From Pavlovales sp. CCMP2436 (Eukaryota; Haptophyta; Pavlovophyceae; Pavlovales): a stretch of 17,758 nt of DNA. Location: assembly GCA_026770615.1 (NCBI GenBank), contig MU631428.1:192647-210404 (forward strand), read 5' to 3'. The translations under genes and the position numbers were made by a program. The notes below the pieces were generated by a model that was not told the DNA's origin, made no database searches, and saw only the letters and a program-made list of their open reading frames with translations. Numbering within the stretch: position 1 is the stretch's first letter; the number at the start of each line of letters is the position of its first letter. Shown piece by piece: positions 1-6,658 of the stretch.

Positions 1-94
1 CGCGCGGAGGCGCGGTGGATGAGGTAGTAGATGAAGCGTCCGTAATGGAGGTGGCCGATAGCAGTGCGTACAACAGCTTTGCGAGGCAGCCCAT
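1..94 (-). CDS. Possible N-terminus of a gene running off the left edge
   Basis: Read leftward from an ATG at 94-92, the frame stays open to the window edge. It gives about 31 residues: a short hydrophobic leader (MGCLAKLLYALLSATSI) followed by a Ser/Thr-rich stretch. That pattern would suit a secretory signal peptide and linker. A second minus frame over the same bases also reads plausibly (GHLHYGRFIYYLIH), so the frame is not settled. No domain can be identified from so little sequence. The proposed start lies inside a strong hairpin (81-107). This could equally be noncoding. Confidence 0.2.
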   Translation of the reverse strand, partial: MGCLAKLLYALLSATSITDASSTTSSTAPPR

Positions 95-107
95 CGGGCT
101 GCCTCGC
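81..107. repeat. Perfect 12-bp hairpin
   Basis: GCGAGGCAGCCC (81-92) and GGGCTGCCTCGC (96-107) are perfect inverted arms around a 3-base ATC loop. The hairpin is isolated and has no poly-T tract, so it is not a bacterial-type terminator. Its role is unknown. The stretch from 108 to 537 holds a short (TTATG)-like run near 160-183 and weak open frames, with no gene I can support. Confidence 0.7.
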
Positions 108-537
108 GAGCGGGCAACGCGATCCGGCCGTTTCAGGATGGCGAACAAATTTATATATGTTGTTTGTTATGTTATGTTATGATGCCCCTTCTACCGCCGG
201 GTGCGCAGTCTCTGCGTCCAGGAGGCCTCGGTTGGGCTCGGCGCTATTTTTGGTCCGTATGTTGGCGGGTGCAGGCGGCGTGTCAATTGTCATCTTGTGC
301 GTGGGGGCGTTTGGGGGTTCTTCTTTGCGGGAATGGGCCGCTTTCCTCGCTGCGATTTGTATGTGTGCCGGTGACGGTGTACCCTCATATGTGCTCGACT
401 CGTCCCTAGTGTAGTCATATAGGCACTTCGTTACTATTCAAATCCGGCCATTCAGGCGGGGATTCCGCGTCAATATCTTTCCACGGGTAATATTTCAAAA
501 AAATGAAATTTTGCATTTTATCAAGCAGTTATATTTA

Positions 538-706
538 TGATAGGTATTCAAGCTGGCGTCTGACTGTTCTGAATGTTGTGCTGGTCTGAGCGCTGCGTCG
601 CCCAAGCCAGCGCAGCCGACTAAGGCACGCAGCAGGCTATGGGCGACGCAACGCTCAGACCAGCACAACATTCAGAACAGTCAGACGCCAGCTTGAATCC
701 CTATCA
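538..706. mobile_element. 169-bp foldback MITE with TA flanks
   Basis: Two arms of about 65 bp are near-perfect reverse complements. The left arm starts TGATAGGTATTCAAGCTGGC and the right arm ends GCTTGAATCCCTATCA. They surround a loop of about 35 bases. The element is flanked by TA on both sides (536-537 and 707-708), the target duplication typical of Tc1/mariner-type elements. It has no coding capacity. The long arms and tiny loop make it a near-complete hairpin. The superfamily is inferred from the TA flank alone, which is weak evidence in AT-rich flanking DNA. Confidence 0.75.
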
Positions 707-708
707 TA

Positions 709-968
709 CATATATTAATGTAGGGGGGTTCGGGCTGGCGGTACGTTTCAAGTTCAAGTCAGGCTGATCTTAGCGCTCCGACGCAATATCAAATAAATTA
801 TTGCGGGCTCAGCGAAGGGTCGAGACCTTTCATTGGCCTCTTGAGACCATAGATTCTAAGGCTCAGATCCGGAGCACAACATAAAGGTACGCGGCCGGCG
901 ACCGTGCGGCCCACTTACAGTGATACATACTTTGTCAAAGAATTTGAATTTTAGTGTGAAGTCCACAA
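709..968. other. Intergenic stretch, nothing recognised
   Basis: This mixed-composition DNA lies between two foldback elements. I see no ORF with biased codon content, no tRNA-like cloverleaf and no clear repeat in it. Confidence 0.5.
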
Positions 969-1140
969 CTACAGGGGATCGCGGGCAATAAGAACGGCGC
1001 TTTCTGAGGCTGAGGCTGAGTTTCTTAGCAAATTACATACATAAAATGCTTAAATTTGTTTAAATTACATACGAACAATGCAAAAAAAGAGGCTCAGTTT
1101 CTTAACACGACGGTTTCTTATTGCCCGCGATCCCCTGTAG
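969..1140. mobile_element. 172-bp TIR element (MITE-like)
   Basis: The first 26 bases (969-994, starting CTACAGGGGATCGCGGGCAA) are exactly the reverse complement of the last 26 (1115-1140). The match extends one base on each side. The interior is AT-rich, contains two direct copies of AAATTACATAC, and repeats a GAGGCT..AGTTTCTTA segment near both arms. It has no coding capacity. No convincing target duplication is visible, so the superfamily is unassigned. Confidence 0.75.
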
Positions 1141-1568
1141 TCGTAATAATAATATTAATAGAAGGATTGCGCTTGGGAATGGGACCGTAAGTATTACTAG
1201 ATAGAAGATTTCGCACACACACTGACACCAAAAACTGCCACACAACACGGAGAATCAGTCTCCGGTAACCAATAACCGATCAAGCCCTCATAAGCTGAAT
1301 ACTATTGAACTAAATTCAATCCTTGCAAATCAAAATTTGCACTTTATGGTCATCTTAAAGTTAGTTTCACGCTGTCGACGAGGAGAATCCAAGGCTTGAT
1401 TTGAGACTGATTACAGGAGTACAGTATAGTTACAGCTCTTCAAACATAGCGCCGATGAGGCCGCACGGCAAGAGGCGGCCATGCATTCTTGAAGTACGGC
1501 TCTCAGAAGGCTGAGGCTCCACACGGCGAAGTGCGCCCCGTCCGTTACGCTGCGTCTCAACGAGTAGC
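1141..1568. other. Intergenic DNA and likely 3'UTR of the plastid-protein gene
   Basis: This begins with an AT-rich run (TAATAATAATATTAATA near 1144-1160) and continues as mixed sequence up to the stop codon of the minus-strand gene. The 1430-1568 part is probably its 3' untranslated region by position. No separate gene or strong repeat was seen. Confidence 0.4.
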
Positions 1569-2016
1569 TTACTTAGCACCCTCAGCACGCTTGCGCATGT
1601 ACTCCTCGAAAGAGTCAGCCTTGTGGATCGCCTTCTGCTTGCCCTTAGGGTCGTTGGGGTCGATGGTGGTCGGCTCCGGGTCGCGGGTGGCCTCGCCACC
1701 GCCGAAGCCTGCGCGGGGGGGGAGGGGGGGGGTGGGGGCAGGCTCGGTGCTCGGTGAGCACGCGGCTGGGCGTGCGGAGCGGCGCGTGCGGTTCGGCGCG
1801 TGTGGCGCGGCGCGCGGCGCGTGCGGCGCGGTGCGAGCAACGAGGCGCGCGCGGCACGTGTGCGCCGAGGCGCGAGCGGCACAGGGGGCGCGCACCCTTG
1901 CCGTCCATGCGGATGGCCGAGCGCGAGACGCGCGAGGTCGTCATCTTGGGGGCGACGAGCGCAGACGACGTGGCCAGGATGACCGCGAAGATGGTGAGGA
2001 GGAGCGTCTTGAACAT
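1569..2016 (-). CDS. Small plastid-targeted protein, two exons, about 86 aa
   Basis: Exon 1 is 2016-1896 and exon 2 is 1708-1569, ending in TAA. The intron (1895-1709, 187 bp) starts GTGCGC and ends in a long C/T run plus GCGCAG. The join falls in phase 1 and reads MDGKG|FGGGEAT. Residues 1-20 form a signal peptide (MFKTLLLTIFAVILATSSA) followed by LVAPKM and a basic Ser/Arg stretch, as in two-part presequences for secondary plastids. The mature part is acidic then basic: GEATRDPEPTTIDPNDPKGK, then AIHKADSFEEYMRKR. From memory, similar short proteins occur in diatoms and other red-lineage algae, but I cannot give a verified name or function. A start nine codons upstream (2043) would place polar residues before the leader, so 2016 is preferred. 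Confidence 0.82.
1709..1895 (-). other. Intron with G-rich template strand
   Basis: This phase-1 spliceosomal intron has a GTGCGC donor and a CAG acceptor. Its last 40 or so transcribed bases are nearly all C with occasional T, so the plus strand carries runs of 7-8 Gs around 1715-1738. That strand could form a G-quadruplex. The middle is a low-complexity alternation of GCGC and CACG words. Confidence 0.8.
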
Positions 2017-2459
2017 GACTGCCAGGGCAGAGGAAGGTCCCACGCGCGAGTGAGCGGCGGCGCGCGGGCACGCGGGGCTGTGCTCACGGCGCGCGCGGCG
2101 CGGCGGGCGAGAGGGAGCAACCCATTACCTGCGATGTGCTAATTGCTGTGTGTCCCGTGCTGCTTCTATCGAAAATGCCCTTAAAACAGGTTTAAAAAAT
2201 GCGTGAACCGTTACAATTACAAAGCAAAATTAGTTTGTGGAAAGCAAGCGTCCAACAGCCGATCGATCGAGCCAGAGCAAGACGGCCCGTATTCTCCCAC
2301 CGCCTTCTCGGCCCTTCCCGCGCATCTCCGGCGCCGACAGAGCTTTGCGGCGATGACGCTGGTTGCGGGCGCGGCTGGCGGTGTGCGCCCCCGCGCGCCC
2401 CTACCCCGGCGGGCCCCGTGCACCGAAGGAACATAATCATAATCAGAATCAGGGGAGTA
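2017..2459. other. Intergenic region upstream of the plastid-protein gene
   Basis: This should contain the promoter of the minus-strand gene starting at 2016. I see no clear TATA box, although AT-rich sequence lies near 2180-2200. Overlapping open frames exist on both strands from 2192 to 2456 because of GC bias. One has an acceptor-like CGACAG near 2340 and a GTGCGC donor-like site near 2382, so an unannotated exon is conceivable. I could not assemble a gene. Short CATAATCATAATCAGAATCA-type repetition lies just before the TIR element. Confidence 0.4.
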
Positions 2460-2811
2460 GGGGTCGGGAGCCCCAGTGAAAAACCTCTCGGATCCTTGTC
2501 GCCACTTTGTTGCGATGGCCGCTCTCTCAAAGCCTGGCTCCAGTGGCCGCGGGCCCTCACCGGGTTCAGCGAGGAGACGTCGTTGCGCGCGCACGCGGGC
2601 ACCTCCGGAAGCAAAACGCGCACGCGGGCCTGCTCGTGCACGCGCGCGTGAAGGTCGCGGACCAGGACACGCGCGGCGTGAAGAACGGCAGGGGACGCAA
2701 CGAAGTCTCCTCGCTGAACCCGGTGAAGGCCCGCGGCCACTGGAGCCAGGCTTTGAGAGCCAAAAAGTGGCAACAAGCATCATTTGGAAAGAATTTCAGG
2801 CTCCCGACCCC
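2460..2811. mobile_element. 352-bp element with very long inverted arms, TA flanks
   Basis: The ends are GGGGTCGGGAGCC and its reverse complement, with TA on each side (2458-2459 and 2812-2813). The arms run about 125 bp. Their inner part, from about 2525 to 2586 against about 2685 to 2755, is almost identical (for example CCTGGCTCCAGTGGCCGCGG). The outer parts of the arms have diverged more, sharing patches such as GCCACTTT. The loop of about 100 bp is GC-rich and contains a direct repeat of CGCGCACGCGGGC. Apparent ORFs through it on both strands reflect the palindrome and GC bias. A Tc1/mariner-like foldback element fits the TA duplication, with no transposase present. Confidence 0.75.
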
Positions 2812-2820
2812 TACAATAAA

Positions 2821-2894
2821 ATAAATATATAGCGGCTCAGCATGGTTCAACAGGTGTTGTTCACTCGATGACTTGGTCGACGTCAGACGTTAGT
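2821..2894 (-). mobile_element. 5'-truncated copy of the non-LTR retrotransposon 3' end
   Basis: The segment from AGCGGCTC (2831) to GTTAGT matches 13699-13761, the 3' end of the large retroelement, in the same orientation and with about three mismatches in 67 bases. It is flanked by the 11-bp direct repeat CCTACAATAAA (2810-2820 and 2895-2905), a target-site duplication. The 5' junction shares CCT between element and target, a microhomology. The 3' (left) edge has an AT tail (ATAAATATAT). This is the classic product of incomplete target-primed reverse transcription. Confidence 0.85.
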
Positions 2895-2946
2895 CCTACA
2901 ATAAATTTCAGCTCGGTTCGTAATTTGTACCTACTTTTTGCAAATG

Positions 2947-2995
2947 TGCGTGTGGTTTAGCTATTTTGCGTGTGGTTGAGCTATTTTGCAGGTGG
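2947..2995. repeat. 20-bp tandem repeat, about 2.4 copies
   Basis: TGCGTGTGGTTTAGCTATTT (2947-2966) is followed directly by the same unit with one change (2967-2986), then a partial third copy TGCAGGTGG. It is noncoding as far as I can see. Confidence 0.8.
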
Positions 2996-3005
2996 ATTTT
3001 TGGAA

Positions 3006-3400
3006 CTACTCGGGCATTCATTGGGTGCTATATGAATATAAAATAATCTCCGCAAAAACACAAAAATGCGCAAAACGCGCACGGTTTTTTGGGAGATGGG
3101 TTTCGGCATTTTTAGCGGCGACGCGCTCGTTTTGCGTTTTTGCAATATTTTCCCTTTTGAGGGGGAGATTTCTTTAAGCAGCGACCAATGAAATGCTAAT
3201 ATTGGTTTCTTGAAAGCACCTACTCGGGCATTCATTAGCTGCTGCTTAAAAAGTCTCCCCAATACGCAAAAACGCAAATCGCGATTCCGAACCGCGTTTT
3301 GGAGGGGAGATTGTTACTTCGTCATTTCTAAGCTTTTCCATAGCTGCACTTATTGGAAAAAACGCACAATCTCCCCCCAAACGCGATTCCGAACTGAGCT
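3006..3400. repeat. Cluster of degenerate foldback repeats
   Basis: A 17-bp direct repeat CTACTCGGGCATTCATT occurs at 3006-3022 and 3220-3236, with an inverted relative (ACCAATGAAATGC) near 3184-3197. AATCTCC / GGGGAGATT words recur at least five times in alternating orientation (near 3045, 3165, 3250, 3302 and 3368). They bracket AT-rich arms such as GCAAAAACGCAAAACG that are inverted relative to each other (about 3045-3170). CGATTCCGAAC is repeated at about 3280 and 3385. The pattern suggests one or more decayed hairpin-type transposons. I cannot define element borders. Confidence 0.55.
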
Positions 3401-3527
3401 GAATTTTATTGTACCCCCATGTCAGAATTATGTACTCTGACTCAGGAACAATGTTTATCGAATGGAGCGCCGAAATTAAATCTAATTGAAAAGCGGTGAA
3501 TGGTTTCTTTCAACCAAAATGCTTAGT

Positions 3528-3938
3528 TGTGGCGGCGCTAAGTTTAATACGCCTTCGACACGCGGAGATTTCTTGTCGATAAAAACAATTCAACTTAGCG
3601 TCGATCGTGCAGCCCGGTCGTGCGATCACGCGGGCGCAGTCGGGAGGTGCAGGGACGGACGTGGGGACGGGGCAGGGGTAGGACAGGGTCCGGGTGCGGG
3701 CACGCGAGCGCAGGCTCGTGGGTGCAGGCGCGTGCAAAGAAAAAATTGTCCTAGAATCTCAACTTAGCGTCATTTTCCAAAATTAAATAAAAGTAAATAA
3801 TTAAAGGTCTTAGGGTTGACTTTAACATAAAAAAATTAAGTGCGTTGTGTTCCTCTCGACGGCGCCGATCCGGTGCTGCTACTAACTCAAAACAGGGTCA
3901 CCCCACAAAAAAGGCGAATTTAACTTAGCGCCGCCACA
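3528..3938. mobile_element. TIR element interrupted by a nested insertion
   Basis: The left end TGTGGCGGCGCTAAGTT is the exact reverse complement of the right end (3922-3938). Similarity continues to about 26 bp with two mismatches. The word AACTTAGCG also occurs internally at 3592 and 3761. Without the nested segment the element would be about 242 bp, the size of a MITE. No coding capacity was seen. The flanks share only GT, so the target duplication is unresolved. Confidence 0.7.
3603..3758. mobile_element. GC-rich nested insert flanked by 13-bp direct repeats
   Basis: TCAACTTAGCGTC occurs at 3590-3602 and again at 3759-3771, bracketing 156 bp. The bracketed DNA is G-rich on the plus strand and ends in an A-rich tail (AAAGAAAAAATTGTCC), unlike the AT-rich host element around it. 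A 13-bp duplication plus A-rich tail resembles a SINE or truncated retroposon insertion. No tRNA-like A and B boxes were recognised. Confidence 0.5.
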
Positions 3939-3979
3939 GTTGCTTCTTGCCTGTACTGCTCCCTCTTGAATCGGGACTG

Positions 3980-4063
3980 CTGAATTTGAAATTTTTATTT
4001 TCAAAATTCAGCGTGACGTTTGAGACAAGGGGAAATAAAAAAACAGTGTTTTTAAATTTCCCC
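3980..4063. repeat. Two AT-rich hairpins upstream of the coiled-coil gene
   Basis: CTGAATTTGAAA..TTTCAAAATTCAG (3980-4011) and GGGGAAAT..ATTTCCCC (4029-4063) are two adjacent inverted repeats 36 to 120 bases before the start codon at 4099. They lie in the presumed promoter or 5'UTR. They could be regulatory or the remains of another foldback element. Confidence 0.55.
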
Positions 4064-4098
4064 TTCTTTGAGTTGAGCAGTACTGGCACTAGGCAGCG

Positions 4099-6514
4099 AT
4101 GTTGCTTCAAATGTTGACAATGCAGCAGAGGCCGAGCACGAGCGGCTACGAGAGGCCCGGCGGGCCGGGCACGAGCGGCTACGGGACCAACGAGGGTGCG
4201 CAGGCGCTAGTGCGCCGGCTGACGCACCAGCTGGGCCTCTCGCTCCGCGGTGGCGCGCCGCCGCCCGCGCCGGTCCCCGGCTCCGAGGACGACCTGCCTC
4301 TGCCGGCCTGGATGATAGAGATGCCATTCCTCTCGCCGCTGCTCGTCGCGTACGACGCGCAGCTCGCGCAGCTCGAGGAGGCTCACGCGGACGCCGAACA
4401 GCGCGCGGCAGATGGCGCGCACAGTGCGAGCGCGCTTGCCGCTGAGAACGACGAGTTAAGAGCCCAGCTGGCCGCCGCACTCGCGGTCGCCGCCGAGCGC
4501 GCGAGTGCGTGGCACGCTGCCGAGGCTGCCGCACAGCCGCGGGGCAGCGCCGAGGCTTCGGACGACGTTCTTGAGCTGGAGGAACGGCTCGCGCTCCTCG
4601 CCTCGGAGAACTCGATGCTCCGCCAGCGCGCCGAGACCGACGCGCGCATGCTCGCGAGCGCCGCAGACGAGATCGAGGGCAGCCACGCACACCGCCGGCG
4701 TGCTGTCGACGAGGCGTCCGCCGCGCAACGCGCCGCCTACGGCGATCGCGGCAGACTCGCGCTCGCAGCGCAGCGCTTCGAGGCGGCGGAGGCAGAGCTC
4801 GTCGCGCGCAGTGCGCAGTTTGAGGAGCTGCACGCGGAGCTGCTCGCCGCGCGCGCGGAAATGGCGGAGACGCGGCGCGCGGTGGACGGGGCGGAGGGCC
4901 GCGTGGGCGAGGCGCAGCGCGCGCTGATGCTCGCGCAGCAGGCGTCCATGGCGCGCGAGGGCGATGCGCGCGGCTACGCTGCGGAGGCGAACACGGCGGC
5001 CGAGGCGATGGCCGTGCAGCTCGAGGACGCGGCGCGCGAGGCGGCGGCGCAGGCGGCACTGGCGGACGAGTTGCGCGCCGAGCTCGACGCAGCGGCCGCA
5101 CGCGTGGAGCAGCTCGGCTCCGAGCTCGACGCGACGCGCGACAAGCTGCTCGCGCGCGCCGCGGGCGCGGAGCGTGAGGCGGCGGCCCACGCGCGCGCGC
5201 ACAACGAGCTCGCGTCTGCGCTCGGCGAGACGGAAGGCGCGCACGCGCGCGCAAAGTCGGCGGCGGACGCGAACGCGGCGCGGTCGACGGAGCTGCGCGC
5301 GGTGCTTGACGCGGAGCGCGTCGCTGCCAGGGTATCGGCCGAAACGGTCGACGCCGAGGCGCGGGCCAAGGTGCGTGCGGCGCACGACGAGCTTGAGGCC
5401 GCCGACCGCGCGATCGCCGAGCTGCGCGCACAGCTCAAGCTCAGACGCGCCGGCGGCGGCGGCGTGGCCGAGGCGGCGCGCGCCGCCGCCGACGCACGCA
5501 AGCTCGCCGCGGAGGAGGGCGCGCTCGTGGGCTCGCTGCGCCAGGCGCTCGGCGCGGCACAGACGCGCCGCGACGAGGCCGATGCCGAGGCGGCCGCGGC
5601 GCTCCGCCGGCAGCGCCGCGCCGAGTCGGAGCTCGACAGCGAGCGCGCGCGCGGCCGCACGGCACTCGCGGCTGCCGAGAGCGAGGCCGTCGCACTCGGG
5701 CGGCAGGCGGGCGGTGCGCGCCTCTCTCCCGCACCCGACTCGGCGGCGCTCCGCTGCCGCGTGCGTCCTCACCGCCCCCCAAAACCCGCGCGCCCTGTGC
5801 CCTCTGCCCCCCCCTCCCCGTTGGTGCAGACGCCGAGCGGTTACGCGAGGCTGCTCAGGCGTCGATGCGAGCCCTGCAGGACTCGATCTCCGACCCAAGT
5901 GGGCCCACCCACCTCCGCGCAGTCACTCTCGAGGCCTCGGTCAGGTGCGGCGAGGCCCCGCACTTTTAAGAATTATACAACTAAGATCTAGAGTACTTGT
6001 TTAATATAGTGGCAGGTGAGGGATTCGCACCCCTCCACCCGCTCTGGCGCGCGCCGTCGCTGACGCTGCCCGCTCGCGCCCCCGGCTCCGCACACACTGC
6101 AGGTCGCAGGAGCTCTCGCTGCAAAAGGCATTCGGCGCGCGTAACTCGGCCGAGGCGGAAGTGCGCGAGCTGCGCGCCCTCGCCGCTTCGCAAGCCGAAC
6201 TGAGCGAGCAGTACTCGTCGGAGGCGCGTCGCGAGCAGAAGCGCGCGCACGGCGCGATCGAGGCGCTGGCGTTGGACAACGAGCAGCTGCGCGTGCTGCT
6301 CCACCGGCCGCGCTCAGCTGCGCACCGCGACGAGCTCCTCGAGATGCACGCCGCGGAGGTCCAGCGGCTGCGTGAGAGGCTCGACGAGCTCGAGCGTGCC
6401 GAGTTGGCGCTCACCGATCGCGCGCACGAGGCGGAGCGGCGAGCCGACTTCCACGGCATGCACAACTCCACTGCGCTCGCAATGATCCAGCGCGCGCAGA
6501 GTCTGGTGGTCTGA
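4099..6514 (+). CDS. Long coiled-coil protein, three exons, about 713 aa
   Basis: The exons are 4099-5713, 5830-5944 and 6103-6514. The first intron (116 bp) is phase 1 and starts GTGCGC. The second (158 bp) is phase 2 and starts GTGCGG. Both end in CAG, and the joins read RQAG|DAERLREAAQ and EASV|RSQELSLQKAF. After a Gly/Ser/Tyr-rich head (about residues 10-30, with TSGY repeated) and a short segment LPAWMIEMPFLSPLLVAYD, nearly everything from about residue 90 to 700 is an Ala/Glu/Arg-rich heptad pattern typical of extended coiled coils. No signal peptide, membrane segment or catalytic motif is visible. A scaffold role (Golgi, centrosome, cilium or cytoskeleton) is possible, but the sequence does not say which. 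It converges on the next gene across 144 bp. Confidence 0.85.
5945..6102 (+). other. Intron 2 of the coiled-coil gene with an AT-rich island
   Basis: The donor is AG|GTGCGG and the acceptor CTGCAG|G. The segment 5965-6015 is AT-rich (TTAATATAGTGGCAGG) inside otherwise very GC-rich DNA, and ends in a tRNA T-arm-like word GGGATTCGCACCCC. It may be a small insertion. No complete tRNA can be folded from it. Confidence 0.65.
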
Positions 6515-6658
6515 GCCGGCTCGCTCCCGGTCTCGCGACCACACTCATACAGTAGTAATGCACAAATCAGTCGTAAATGTAATTTCAATTGTAATTGAAT
6601 TGGTGTTCTTAACTAAAAAGTGAGTCAATGTCATGTGCACGAAAGTTGGCTCAACTTA
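6515..6658. terminator. Shared 3' region between convergent genes
   Basis: This 144-bp AT-richer gap separates the stop codons of two genes pointing at each other. It contains TGTAA twice on the plus strand (ATGTAATTT, TTGTAATTG) and a small dyad TTCAATT-GT-AATTGAA (6584-6599). TGTAA is a polyadenylation word in some green algae. Its use here is only a guess. The 3'UTRs of the two genes probably overlap. Confidence 0.35.

Noticed and set aside
64..414. 116-codon plus-strand ORF near the left edge
   Set aside because: It begins within a hairpin, shows no family-like sequence and overlaps a second open frame of equal quality.
969..1140. hAT assignment of this TIR element from its internal CAGGGG
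   Set aside because: The 8-base flanks implied by such borders do not match each other.
2192..2783. ORFs of about 190 codons on the minus strand
   Set aside because: They run into the inverted arms of the foldback element and have no consistent protein character.
4052..5898. Long Arg-rich minus-strand ORFs (459 and 480 codons) under the coiled-coil gene
   Set aside because: Their composition is explained by the complement of the Glu/Ala-rich coding strand. The plus frame has heptads and properly phased splice joins.
4964..6004. 346-codon Arg/Ser-rich plus-strand ORF
   Set aside because: It is an out-of-frame shadow of the coiled-coil exon with low-complexity translation.
6008..6040. tRNA T-arm-like word GGGATTCGCACCCC in an intron
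   Set aside because: The T-loop does not have seven bases with a five-pair stem, and no matching acceptor, D or anticodon arms were found on the minus strand.
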